Below are positions 38,561 through 47,302 of a stretch of 64,000 nt of DNA, piece by piece; positions within the stretch are counted from its first letter, which is position 1, and each line of letters opens with the position of its first letter. Made by a program: the position numbers and the translations under genes. The stretch is from Paralcaligenes ureilyticus. Its GTDB lineage: Bacteria > Pseudomonadota > Gammaproteobacteria > Burkholderiales > Burkholderiaceae_B. Location: contig NZ_SMAJ01000015.1 in assembly GCF_004346225.1 (NCBI RefSeq), forward strand, positions 44,223 to 108,222, in the 5' to 3' direction. A model generated the notes under the pieces. The model worked only from the letters and a program-made list of their open reading frames with translations. It was not told the DNA's origin and did no database searches.

Positions 38561-39547
38561 ATGAAACTGCTGGCTAAATTAGTGTACGGCCTGACTATTG
38601 CCTTGATTTCATCCACAGCGGCAACCGCGGCAACCACCCGAAACTATCCCGATCACGCCATCAAACTGATCGTTCCGTTTCCCCCCGGAGGTGGTACGGA
38701 TTTGATTGCCCGCGACCTGGCCAAGACGCTCGCACAGCAGAGCGGGTGGACTATCATCGTGGAAAATCGTGCGGGCGCCGGCGGCGATATTGGCATCGCC
38801 GCCGCGGCTAAAGCAAGCCCGGATGGCTACACATGGGTGCTTGGGCAAACCAGCAACCTGGCCATCAACCCCACATTGCACTCGAACCTTCCCTACGACC
38901 CATTCAAGAGCTTCATCCCGATCAGCCTGGTGGCGGATTCTGCCCTAGTCATGGTGGCTCCCGGCAATGCCAAGTACAGCACCGTGCCGGAATTCGTCAA
39001 AGCAGTGAACGAAGGAGCGCCCGACAGCATGAATTTCGGGCTGCCGGGCATAGGCACGGTTGCGCAGCTGACCACTGTCCTGTTCGAACACACCGCCCAG
39101 ATCAAGATCACCAACGTTCCCTATAAAGGCGCATCGGACGGATTGCCAGCGCTGATGGGTAATCAGATCCAGGCCTATATGTCTTCAATTCCCACCCTGC
39201 TGGGCTCGATAAAAGCCGGTCAGATCAAGGCCCTGGGCGTAACGTCGAAAAGCCGCGCCAGCGTGCTGCCCGATGTACCCACAATTGATGAGTCAGGCTA
39301 CAAGGGTTTCAACGCCACGACCTGGTTCGGCATTCTCGTTCCCGCCAATACACCCAAAGACATCACTGTCACCTTGAATGCCGCCATCAACAAAGCGGTC
39401 AAGAATCCCGACTTCATCAAGCGCATGAGCATGCAAGGCGCGACCACCCTGGGCGGAACCTCGGAAGACTTTACAAACAGGCTGCGTACCGATTACGACA
39501 TGTGGGCCGACGTCATCAAGAAAGCACATATCACCCTTGCACATTAA
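38561..39547 (+). CDS. Bug/TctC-family periplasmic solute receptor 2
   Basis: 328-residue periplasmic receptor from ATG 38561 (MKLLAKLVYGL), preceded by AGGAGAAGAC. Signal peptide with cleavage near ATAATT. The family opening YPDHAIKLIVPFPPGGGTDLIARDLA and IIVENRAGAGGDIGIAAAAKASPDGYTW define the fold and ligand pocket. It is the first gene of the 38561-46125 catabolic series, so it probably delivers that pathway's substrate. No TctA/TctB genes accompany it. Confidence 0.92.
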   Translation: MKLLAKLVYGLTIALISSTAATAATTRNYPDHAIKLIVPFPPGGGTDLIARDLAKTLAQQSGWTIIVENRAGAGGDIGIAAAAKASPDGYTWVLGQTSNLAINPTLHSNLPYDPFKSFIPISLVADSALVMVAPGNAKYSTVPEFVKAVNEGAPDSMNFGLPGIGTVAQLTTVLFEHTAQIKITNVPYKGASDGLPALMGNQIQAYMSSIPTLLGSIKAGQIKALGVTSKSRASVLPDVPTIDESGYKGFNATTWFGILVPANTPKDITVTLNAAINKAVKNPDFIKRMSMQGATTLGGTSEDFTNRLRTDYDMWADVIKKAHITLAH

Positions 39548-39572
39548 TTCAAATACCCCGGAAACACGAACC

Positions 39573-40259
39573 ATGAAAACGCTACCCTATATCCGTAAAG
39601 ACATCGAACGCGTCGCCCCTGATCTCGTCAAGAAAGCCAGCCGGTTTCAAGCCGCCATCCTGGCCGATGTGGGAGGCCGCCGTGGCACGCTGGGAGGGCA
39701 AATAAAGCCTTTGCACCCTTCCATGAAAGTGGCCGGTCCCGCATTCACCGTCGAAGTCCGGCCCGGCGACAACCTGATGTTTCATGCTGCCCTGGCGATG
39801 GCCCAGCCCGGCGATGTCATCGTCGTCGAGGGGAAAGGCGATCTTTCGGCCGCATTGTGCGGCACGATTATGGTCACCCAGGCACAGGCCTCTGGCCTGG
39901 CCGGCTTTGTGGTGGACGCGGCAACCCGGGACTCGGAAGAAATCGTTGCGGGCAGCTTCCCGGTATTTTCCGCCGGCACCAATCCCAATGGGCCGACCAA
40001 AGCCCTGGGCGGGCGCGTGAACTGGCCCGTGACACTGGCCGGAACGACAGTCAACCCGGGCGACCTGATTGTCGGCGATGCCGATGGCGTGGTCGTCGTT
40101 CCCCGGGAAAACGTGGAAGAGATCCTGGTCCTAGCCCAGAAAAAAGTCGATGCCGAGGCCACGCGGATTGCCGCCATAAAGAGTGGTGACCTAGGCGCGT
40201 CATGGTTGCAACAAACCTTGGTGCAGGCGGGCGTGATAAAGGAAGGCGAAGTACTATGA
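39573..40259 (+). CDS. RraA-like aldolase (HMG/CHA aldolase family)
   Basis: 228 residues from ATG 39573. The family includes class II aldolases that split 4-hydroxy-4-methyl-2-oxoglutarate or 4-carboxy-4-hydroxy-2-oxoadipate into pyruvate and pyruvate or oxaloacetate, and the RNase E inhibitor RraA. The decisive motif is GLAGFVVDAATRDSEEI, with Arg119-Asp120 that bind substrate and divalent metal in the aldolases. The acidic residue after RD (SEE) favours aldolase over RraA. Its ATGA overlap with the next gene and its catabolic neighbours support an aldolase role. Exact substrate unknown. Confidence 0.85.
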   Translation: MKTLPYIRKDIERVAPDLVKKASRFQAAILADVGGRRGTLGGQIKPLHPSMKVAGPAFTVEVRPGDNLMFHAALAMAQPGDVIVVEGKGDLSAALCGTIMVTQAQASGLAGFVVDAATRDSEEIVAGSFPVFSAGTNPNGPTKALGGRVNWPVTLAGTTVNPGDLIVGDADGVVVVPRENVEEILVLAQKKVDAEATRIAAIKSGDLGASWLQQTLVQAGVIKEGEVL

Positions 40260-41176
40260 GCGTGGCAAAACGCGCAGTTCTGGTGACTGCGGCCGATCTT
40301 GCCCCTGAAGCGCTTCATCTGCTGAAAGATTTCGAGATAGTCTTTACCGGATTGGCGCCCCAGGAAGAAGATATCCTGGCCTTGATAAAACGGCATGACC
40401 CCGCCGGCATCATAGTTCGGTACGGGAAAATCACCTCCGGGATCATTCAAGCCGCACCATCCCTGAAAGTGATTTCCAAGCATGGCAGCGGTATCGATAC
40501 CATTGACGTATCGGCCGCGCAGGCCAAAGGTATTGCCGTGTGCGCCGCCACCGGAGTCAATGCATCCGCTGTGGCGGAACATGCCATTGCCTTGATCCTG
40601 GCCTGCGCAAAATCCGTTACCAGAATGAATCTGCGGATGCATGCCGGATACTGGGACAAAGCCAGCCATAAAAGCATGGAACTGGCTGGACGCACCCTGG
40701 GCCTGATTGGACTGGGTGCCATTGGCGGCCGCGTGGCGCAAATTGCCCATGCCATGGGCATGCACGTCATCGGCCGCGACCCTTACGCAAAAAAAATTCC
40801 CGACTCTGTAAAAGAGGTCAGCCTGGATGAAATCTGGCACGACTCCGATATCATTTCCCTGCATTGCCCATTGACCGATGACAACAAGAATCTGGTGAAT
40901 CAGGACACGCTGGATCGAAGTAAACCCGGCGTCATTATCGTCAACACCGCTCGCGGTGGTCTGATCGATGAAGGCGCTCTCCTGAGCGCGGTACAAAGCG
41001 GCCATGTCTTCGCCGCGGGGCTTGACAGCTTTCAGCAGGAACCTCCTCCGGCCGATCACCCTTTCCTGGGCGAGGAAAATATCCTGTTGAGCCCGCATAT
41101 CGGCGGAGTCACCCGGGACGCCTACGTGAACATGGGGTTGGCCGCCGTACGCAACCTGCTCAGCCATCTGAACTAG
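40256..41176 (+). CDS. D-2-hydroxyacid dehydrogenase (SerA/phosphoglycerate-dehydrogenase-like)
   Basis: 306-residue NAD(P)-dependent oxidoreductase. The nucleotide fold is LGLIGLGAIGGRVAQIAHAMG (GxGxxG at 152-157). Active-site elements are KHGSGIDTID, NTARGGLIDEGAL (Arg), and SPHIGGVT (His), with the Glu in QQEPPPADH. It lacks the C-terminal regulatory domain of true SerA, so it is more likely a catabolic reductase or dehydrogenase. Translation starts at an ATG overlapping the previous stop (ATGA). Confidence 0.88.
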   Translation: MSVAKRAVLVTAADLAPEALHLLKDFEIVFTGLAPQEEDILALIKRHDPAGIIVRYGKITSGIIQAAPSLKVISKHGSGIDTIDVSAAQAKGIAVCAATGVNASAVAEHAIALILACAKSVTRMNLRMHAGYWDKASHKSMELAGRTLGLIGLGAIGGRVAQIAHAMGMHVIGRDPYAKKIPDSVKEVSLDEIWHDSDIISLHCPLTDDNKNLVNQDTLDRSKPGVIIVNTARGGLIDEGALLSAVQSGHVFAAGLDSFQQEPPPADHPFLGEENILLSPHIGGVTRDAYVNMGLAAVRNLLSHLN

Positions 41177-41202
41177 CGCACGACATAACAGAGGAGATAG
41201 CC

Positions 41203-42117
41203 GTGCTTCTACGATCCAATATTGAAATAAAGGACGCCGAGGTCTATAGCTCGATGCCTGAGCATTTCCGGCGAACGGGAGTCGCATCGGAGTGGGCCCA
41301 TGCCAATCGCGGCGGTGTGCCCGTTGACTCATTCCTTGAAGGCCCGGTCTTTGACGCCGACGGGAATCTATACGTGACCGATATTCCATTCGGGCGAATA
41401 TTCAGGATATCACCCAACAAGGAATGGAGCCTGGTCGTCGAATACGATGGCGAGCCTAACGGCATGAAATTCCTGGGCCAGAACGAGCTGATCATCGCCG
41501 ACTATAAAAATGGCTTGATGAAACTGGATCTGCGCAGCAAAGAAGTCGAGCCCTATTTGCTCCGCCGCAATACCGAGCGATTCAAGGGCGTCAACGATCT
41601 GATCTTCGACTCGAAAAAGAATCTGTACTTCACCGACCAGGGCCAATCGGGCATGCACGACCCAAGCGGCCGGGTATATCGGCTTTGCCCCGACGGCCAA
41701 CTCGACCTGCTGATCGGCAATATACCCAGCCCCAATGGAATCGCCCTCAGTCCGGACGAGAAAGTCCTGTACATCGCCGTGACCAGGGGAAATTGCATAT
41801 GGCGCGCGCCATTGATGGCGGACGGCAGCGTTGCCAAGGTTGGCCAATTTTTCACGTCGTACGGGCCAAGCGGGCCGGATGGCCTGGCCGTCGACCAGGA
41901 CGGCCATCTGATCATCGCTAATCCGGGTCTAGGGTATGTGTGGGTTTTGAACGAACTCGCCGAACCCACTGAAGTCTGGCGCAGCCCGCTAGGGAAATCA
42001 TTGACCAATATCGCGTTCGGCGGGTCCGGACGGAAAACGCTGTATTGCACCGAGTCGGTCAGCGGATCGATATTAACCATACCAATGTGGCAACCGGGGT
42101 TGAAACTTGCCGTCTGA
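41203..42117 (+). CDS. SMP-30/gluconolactonase-family lactonase
   Basis: 304-residue beta-propeller hydrolase. It starts at GTG 41203 after GAGGAGATAGCC, an ideal ribosome binding site. Propeller strands repeat with FEGPVFDADGNLYVTD-like elements (LEGPVFDADGNLYVTDIPFG near 47; NDLIFDSKKNLYFTD; PNGIALSPDEKVLYIA; GPDGLAVDQDGHLIIANPG). The glutamate in EGPVF, the Asn of NDLIF and the Asp of GPDGLAVD correspond to the metal ligands of the family. It probably opens a lactone in the local pathway. The next gene's start overlaps its stop. Confidence 0.88.
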   Translation: MLLRSNIEIKDAEVYSSMPEHFRRTGVASEWAHANRGGVPVDSFLEGPVFDADGNLYVTDIPFGRIFRISPNKEWSLVVEYDGEPNGMKFLGQNELIIADYKNGLMKLDLRSKEVEPYLLRRNTERFKGVNDLIFDSKKNLYFTDQGQSGMHDPSGRVYRLCPDGQLDLLIGNIPSPNGIALSPDEKVLYIAVTRGNCIWRAPLMADGSVAKVGQFFTSYGPSGPDGLAVDQDGHLIIANPGLGYVWVLNELAEPTEVWRSPLGKSLTNIAFGGSGRKTLYCTESVSGSILTIPMWQPGLKLAV

Positions 42118-42970
42118 CATTCCCTATACCTCTGGAATCTCTTTACCGAGAACTGCCATCCCGGAAGGCTCGTGCGACTGCCATATGCATCTTTACAGTC
42201 GTCATTATCCTACTGTAGCGGGTGCACGACTGAACCCTCCCGATGCGTCAATAGACGATTACAGGAAACTACAGCATCGCCTTGGAACGGATCGGGCAGT
42301 CATTGTTACTCCATCTACCTATGGTACTAACAATCAGCCCATTCTCGATGGATTGGCGATATTGGGCAATAGCGGGCGCGGTATCGCGGTAGTAGATCCG
42401 TCAATATCAATGAACCACCTGGAGGACCTGCATAACTCAGGAGTCCGTGGGGTTCGCCTCAACCTGTCGCTGGGTGTGACAAGTTCCATCGATATGCTGG
42501 AATTGCTGGCTGAAAAGATCGGGCATTTGGGATGGCATATCCAGATCCTGATGCCATCCCGCCAACTTGTCCAGAACAGACAACGTTTGCGAGCGCTCCG
42601 TGTACCTCTGGTATTTGACCATATGGGGCGAATCGATCCCGACCATCTCAGCGACAACGAAGCTCATAAAGCCATCCTGGACCTGATCGTTGCCGGCAAA
42701 GCCTGGGTAAAGCTGTCTGGCACTTATATTTTGAGCCATCGCGGCCCGCCCTCCTATTCAGACATGAGGGAGTTAGTTCGCACTTATACCCAAATTGGCC
42801 CCGGCCGGCTTGTTTGGGGTAGCGATTGGCCCCATGCCTCGGCAACGGCCGGCTTCCAGCCGATTCCCGACGATGCACACTTGCTTGACCTGATCGCCGA
42901 CTGGGTGAACGACGATCAGATATTTCAACAGATCCTGGTTAAGAACCCCGCGAATCTATACCAATTCTAA
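42107..42970 (+). CDS. Amidohydrolase of the PDC-hydrolase (LigI)-like group 1
   Basis: 287-residue TIM-barrel metal hydrolase of the amidohydrolase-2 family, whose members include 2-pyrone-4,6-dicarboxylate lactonase. The HxH motif is CDCHMHLYSRHYP (His26, His28). Later elements are PLVFDHMGRID (His) and LVWGSDWPHAS (Asp), the last typical of the LigI group. The only suitable start is TTG 42107, overlapping the previous stop by 11 bases, which implies coupling. A lactone or cyclic ester of a carboxylate is the expected substrate. Confidence 0.85.
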   Translation: MPSDIPYTSGISLPRTAIPEGSCDCHMHLYSRHYPTVAGARLNPPDASIDDYRKLQHRLGTDRAVIVTPSTYGTNNQPILDGLAILGNSGRGIAVVDPSISMNHLEDLHNSGVRGVRLNLSLGVTSSIDMLELLAEKIGHLGWHIQILMPSRQLVQNRQRLRALRVPLVFDHMGRIDPDHLSDNEAHKAILDLIVAGKAWVKLSGTYILSHRGPPSYSDMRELVRTYTQIGPGRLVWGSDWPHASATAGFQPIPDDAHLLDLIADWVNDDQIFQQILVKNPANLYQF

Positions 42971-42994
42971 ATATATTTCTTCAAAGGAAATCCG

Positions 42995-43984
42995 ATGAAT
43001 CTATTGGTCAAAAACATTGCGAGAATAATCTTCGTTGGCACCGCCTTTATTTCCGCGACGACAGCTATGGCCGAGAGCACATGGCCCGAAGGCGAGCCCA
43101 TTAACTATGTCGTTCCCTATCCTCCCGGGGGAACAACCGATATTCTGGGTAGAAATATTGCAAAACTGCTGGGCGATAGCCTGGGCGCCAACATTATTGT
43201 TGAAAACAAAGCCGGCGCAACCGGGACTATCGGCTCAGGATATGTAGCTCGTGCGAAACCAGATGGATATACGATGCTGGGTACTTCCATCGGCCCTCAA
43301 TCCATAGTTCCTCATTTTTTTCACAAGCTGCCTTACGACCCCGACAAGGGGTTTGAGCCTGTCATCCTCGTGGGCACAATTCCGCATGTTCTAGTCGTCA
43401 ACGCCAATTCGCCCTATAAAACCTTGGCCCAATTGATTGCGGCAGGCAAAGCCGACCCCAAGGCTTTATCTTATGCGTCTGGCGGGGCGGGTACGGTTCT
43501 CCATATGCAGGGGGAATTGTTAAAGCTGAAAACAGGCATCAGCGCAATTCACATTCCTTATAAAGGAGATACACCGGCCATACAGGGTGTCATGGGCGGG
43601 CAAGTGACATTCATGTTTGCGCCTATAGCTGCCGCATTCCCCCAGATCCAGGCAGGCAGGTTGCGGGCTCTTGCCGTCACCTCGTCGGAAAGGCTGGGCA
43701 ATCTGAAAGACATACCCACCATGAAAGAAGTTGGAGTTTCCGATTTTGTGGTCGAGCAATGGCAAGGTATTTATGTGCCCGCCGGGACTCCTAAAAACAT
43801 CGTCATGCATTTGAATCGCGCAATCAATGACATATTGAAAACTCCAAAGATGATCGATCTTGCCGACACGTTGAAAATTACGCTGGCGGGCGGCACACCA
43901 GAAGATTTAGGCAATCGGCAACGGAACGATTTCGAGCAATGGGGAAAACTCATTGCCGCCGCCAAGATCCATCTCAACAATTAA
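42995..43984 (+). CDS. Bug/TctC-family periplasmic solute receptor 3
   Basis: 329 residues, ATG 42995 after AAAGGAAATCCG. Signal peptide with cleavage near AMAES. The family opening is INYVVPYPPGGTTDILGRNIA, followed by IVENKAGATGTIGSGYVARAKPDGYTM. It lies 24 bp after the amidohydrolase, in the same direction. Sequence differs clearly from receptors 2 and 4, so it may bind a different acid. Confidence 0.92.
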   Translation: MNLLVKNIARIIFVGTAFISATTAMAESTWPEGEPINYVVPYPPGGTTDILGRNIAKLLGDSLGANIIVENKAGATGTIGSGYVARAKPDGYTMLGTSIGPQSIVPHFFHKLPYDPDKGFEPVILVGTIPHVLVVNANSPYKTLAQLIAAGKADPKALSYASGGAGTVLHMQGELLKLKTGISAIHIPYKGDTPAIQGVMGGQVTFMFAPIAAAFPQIQAGRLRALAVTSSERLGNLKDIPTMKEVGVSDFVVEQWQGIYVPAGTPKNIVMHLNRAINDILKTPKMIDLADTLKITLAGGTPEDLGNRQRNDFEQWGKLIAAAKIHLNN

Positions 43985-44065
43985 GCAGCACCCTCAAGCA
44001 ACACAGCTTCGCTGTCGAAAAATGACAGCGATCCACCTCAGAACCAAAACACAGGAGATATGTTT

Positions 44066-45022
44066 GTGAAGAAGTTATTAATCAGCACTCTTTTTGCCGC
44101 CGCAATTCTGCCCTCGCTGGCATCCGCTGCCTACCCGGACAGGGCCATCAGCATTGTCGTACCCTACGCACCGGGCGGAACGGCAGATGCCCTGGCGCGA
44201 GTCATTGCACTGAACCTGGGCAAGAAACTGAACCAAAGCATTGTGGTCGAAAACAAGTCGGGGGCCAGCGGCATGATAGGCGAAGCCTACGTGGCCCGCG
44301 CCAAAGGCGATGGCTACACCCTTCTTTACGACGCAACGCCTCTATCCATTAATCCTTTTCTGCACAAACTACGCTTCAATCCGAAAACGGATCTAGCGCC
44401 TCTGACTCTGGTATCGGTCACCCCCAACATCCTGGTGGTTCCAAAAAGCTCCAAGCTCAACAATCTTGCCGATGTCGTCAAGGCTGCCAAAGCCGAGCCG
44501 GGCCGGCTGACCTTCACCTCGGGCGGTACGGGCACAGTCCAATACATGGCCGGAGAGCTTTTCAATCAGGGTTTTGGCCTCAAGATGCTGCATGTTCCGT
44601 TTAAGAGCGGCGGGCCGGCAATCATGGCTACCGTCGCCGGACAGGTAAATATGATGTTCACCAACATCGCATCCACTCTTGCCTTGGTAAAAAACGGGCA
44701 ATTGAAAGCCTTGGCCATCACATCGCCCAAGCGCAACCCGCTGCTGCCTGATGTACCTACCATTGCCGAATCCGGCATTGATGGCTATAAAGTCTACGAA
44801 TGGAATGGCATGTTCGCCCCCAAGGGAACACCCAAAGAAATTGTCGACTTGCTTCAAAAGAGTATCAAAGATGTGCTCAAACAACCCGATGTCAAGGCGA
44901 AATTCGATTCGCTTGGCGCAGATATCGTTGCCTCCACTCCCGAAGGTTTCAAACAGTATCTGAGTTCGGAATCCGAAAAATGGGGGAAAGTGGTGAAGAA
45001 CGCGGGTATCGTAAAGCAATGA
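44066..45022 (+). CDS. Bug/TctC-family periplasmic solute receptor 4
   Basis: 318 residues if started at GTG 44066, which lies 8 bases after AGGAG and gives a classical signal peptide (MKKLLISTLFAAAILPSLASA). The ATG at 44060 is only two bases from the same ribosome binding site. The mature protein starts AYPDRAISIVVPYAPGGTADALARVIA. It is followed 29 bp later by an intrinsic terminator. The third receptor gene in this one cluster. Confidence 0.9.
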   Translation: MKKLLISTLFAAAILPSLASAAYPDRAISIVVPYAPGGTADALARVIALNLGKKLNQSIVVENKSGASGMIGEAYVARAKGDGYTLLYDATPLSINPFLHKLRFNPKTDLAPLTLVSVTPNILVVPKSSKLNNLADVVKAAKAEPGRLTFTSGGTGTVQYMAGELFNQGFGLKMLHVPFKSGGPAIMATVAGQVNMMFTNIASTLALVKNGQLKALAITSPKRNPLLPDVPTIAESGIDGYKVYEWNGMFAPKGTPKEIVDLLQKSIKDVLKQPDVKAKFDSLGADIVASTPEGFKQYLSSESEKWGKVVKNAGIVKQ

Positions 45023-45051
45023 CGCTTTGTCTCTGAACTTTCGTGAACAGG

Positions 45052-45075
45052 AGCCGGGCCGCAGCCCGGCTTTTT
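45052..45075 (+). terminator. Intrinsic terminator directly before an amidohydrolase start codon
   Basis: Stem AGCCGGGC (45052-45059), loop CGCA, matching arm GCCCGGCT (45064-45071), U tract through 45075. The next gene's ATG is at 45079, three bases after the last T. Confidence 0.85.
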
Positions 45076-45078
45076 ACT

Positions 45079-46125
45079 ATGCAAGAAAACCCAGACATTA
45101 AAATTTCACCGCACGGGCAAATCAGAACCGATTGGCTCGATAAACGCCGCGAAGACATCATCTGGCCAGACCTTCCCATCATCGACCCGCATCACCATCT
45201 TTGGGACAGGCCGGGGTCCAAATACCTATTTGACGAACTGCGCGAAGACATCACTTCCGGCCACAATATCGTCGGCACCCTATTTGTCCAGTGCCGCAGC
45301 ATGTATAAAGAAACTGGAAATGATCATTACAAACCGGTGGGCGAAGTCGAGTTTGCCAACGGCATAGCCGCCCGGTTTGCAAGCGGGCTCTATGGAAAAC
45401 AACGAGGATGCGCCGGCATCGTGGGCTGTGCCGACCTGACGCTGGGCCATGACATACAACCGATCCTCGAGAGTCTGATTGCCGCGGGCGGCATGCGTTT
45501 GAAAGGCATACGCAACTCCACCGCGTGGCATGAGCACGAAGCCGTGCGCAGCAATCCCATATTGCCGCCTAAAAATCTTCTGATTGACCCCCGGTTCTCC
45601 GAAGGGGTGGGTCATCTTGAAAAATATGGACTCAGGCTTGATGTCTGGGCTTATCACACACAATTGCCGCTACTGCACGATTTGGCGAAAGCCCACGCCA
45701 ATGTCCACATTATCATCAATCACCTGGGCGGCCCTTTGGGTGTGGGGCCCTACACAAATCGTAAAAAGGAAGTTTTCCAGACGTGGCAAAGCGAAATGCG
45801 CAGGCTCGCCGGCCTGCCCAATACTTCCGTAAAACTGGGCGGCTTCGGCTTGATGGTCATGGGGCATCAATATCACAAACTGGAGACTCCCCCCTCATCC
45901 GATCTGCTTGCCGCCGAATGGCGCCCCTATGTTGAAACACTGATAGAAATGTTTGGCACGAAGCGATGCATGTACGAAAGCAACTTTCCTGTCGATAAAG
46001 GGATGTTCTCGTATCACGTACTATGGAATGCATTCAAGAAATTGAGTCAGGCTTGTTCACAGGATGAAATTGCCGATTTGTTCCATGAAACCGCCAGACG
46101 CATTTATGATCTGGACCTGTCCTGA
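45079..46125 (+). CDS. Amidohydrolase of the PDC-hydrolase-like group 2
   Basis: 348-residue metal-dependent hydrolase (amidohydrolase-2 family). The metal site begins with LPIIDPHHHLWDRP (His38-His40). Later elements are HIIINHLGGPLGVGPY (His) and CMYESNFPVDKGMFSYHVLW (Asp-containing, VDK). It is larger than the product of 42107 and of a different subgroup. The ATG at 45079 follows a terminator and has no ribosome binding site. An upstream in-frame GTG at 45043 would be translated through the terminator stem and is unlikely, though the AGGAG at 45049 makes the true start uncertain. Confidence 0.85.
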   Translation: MQENPDIKISPHGQIRTDWLDKRREDIIWPDLPIIDPHHHLWDRPGSKYLFDELREDITSGHNIVGTLFVQCRSMYKETGNDHYKPVGEVEFANGIAARFASGLYGKQRGCAGIVGCADLTLGHDIQPILESLIAAGGMRLKGIRNSTAWHEHEAVRSNPILPPKNLLIDPRFSEGVGHLEKYGLRLDVWAYHTQLPLLHDLAKAHANVHIIINHLGGPLGVGPYTNRKKEVFQTWQSEMRRLAGLPNTSVKLGGFGLMVMGHQYHKLETPPSSDLLAAEWRPYVETLIEMFGTKRCMYESNFPVDKGMFSYHVLWNAFKKLSQACSQDEIADLFHETARRIYDLDLS

Positions 46126-46206
46126 ATACGCGGGAAGGTTCCGGGAATCTTCAATGCCCAATGGCCAACAACGCATACTTCGGCCATCTAGCGTGTAGCA
46201 ACGGCC

Positions 46207-47175
46207 TCAGTTTTTAAGCCCAAGTCTCTTTGCCAATTCAGTATAGGTCGCGACTTCGGTTTTTATTTCAGAAGCGAAATCAAATCCGCACGTTGCGTCG
46301 GGCTCGAGGCCAAGGGCTTTCAGCCTTTTCTGCGCATCTGGATCTGCCTGAAACGCTTTGACGTAGTCCGTCAGAACCGAGAGGGCATTTTGCGGTGTCC
46401 CGACAGGAGCCAGTAAGCCATACCATGCGTCAGCAGAATAGCCTTTTATTCCTTCCTCCTCAAACGTCGGAACCTTGGGCAAGGACTGTAAGCGTCGGCT
46501 GGAGGCAACCGCCAGTATTTTTATCCTGCCGGAACCAACCTGCGAAAGCACGGAAGCCAGTGTTGCGAACGACATGTCCACTTGCCCGCCCATCAAGGCA
46601 TTGATCGCAGGAGCGGCACCGTTGTAGGGAATGTGATTGAAATGAACACCAGCCATTTTTTCGAACAAAGCCGTAGCAAAGTCCCCGGAACTTCCGACAC
46701 CCGCCGACGCGGCCGAGAACTTTCCGGGACTCTTTCTTACGTGCTCCAGAAATTCATTCAGACTGGCAACGGGAAACGACGGCCCCACCACCAGCACCGT
46801 TGGGCTTTTGGCAAAAGTGCAAATCGGCGTAAAGGATTTTTCGACATCGAACTTTATTCGACTCCCATACAAGGCCGGAATCATCGTATAGTTGGTGGCC
46901 GCTCCTAACAAGGTATAGCCGTCGGGCCTTGCCTGGCTAACATATTGGGTGGCAATTATCGAGTTTGCGCCGGGTTTATTTTCAACGATAAAGTTCTTGC
47001 CGGTTCGGGCACCTGCAAAATTCGCAAAAGCGCGGATCACTACATCGGTGGGACCTCCGGCGCTGAATCCAACCACAATATTTACCGGCTTTGCGGGATA
47101 TGTCGCCGCTTTGGCGTGTGTGACGACAGCCATGGTCAGTATCGACAGCGCCAAGCCATAAATTATTTTCTTCAT
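46207..47175 (-). CDS. Bug/TctC-family periplasmic solute receptor 5
   Basis: 322 residues from ATG 47175 (MKKIIYGLALSIL) with a signal peptide cleaved near AKAAT. The family segments are VNIVVGFSAGGPTDVVIRAFA and IVENKPGANSIIATQYVSQARPDGYTLL. It is divergent from the IclR regulator, which probably controls it. It converges on the upstream amidohydrolase gene with an 81-bp gap that contains a weak hairpin (GAAGGTTCCGGGAATCTTC). A single cysteine near the C-terminus (ATCGFDF) is unusual. Confidence 0.9.
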   Translation of the reverse strand: MKKIIYGLALSILTMAVVTHAKAATYPAKPVNIVVGFSAGGPTDVVIRAFANFAGARTGKNFIVENKPGANSIIATQYVSQARPDGYTLLGAATNYTMIPALYGSRIKFDVEKSFTPICTFAKSPTVLVVGPSFPVASLNEFLEHVRKSPGKFSAASAGVGSSGDFATALFEKMAGVHFNHIPYNGAAPAINALMGGQVDMSFATLASVLSQVGSGRIKILAVASSRRLQSLPKVPTFEEEGIKGYSADAWYGLLAPVGTPQNALSVLTDYVKAFQADPDAQKRLKALGLEPDATCGFDFASEIKTEVATYTELAKRLGLKN

Positions 47176-47285
47176 TTTCCATTCCTTGGGAATATACGAT
47201 TTTTGTGACGCGAACGTGGCAACACGACCGCCTTTCTGTTTTTTCGTGATTGACTATAAAATCAAATTTCGCACAATACAACTGA

Positions 47286-47302
47286 GTTTCTTCTGATGAA
47301 AT
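47286..47302 (+). promoter_or_regulatory. Candidate IclR operator overlapping its own start codon
   Basis: GTTTCTTCTGATGAAAT matches the palindrome at 38450-38466 at 14 of 17 positions and spans the IclR ATG at 47296. Such a position would allow autorepression. Confidence 0.35.
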
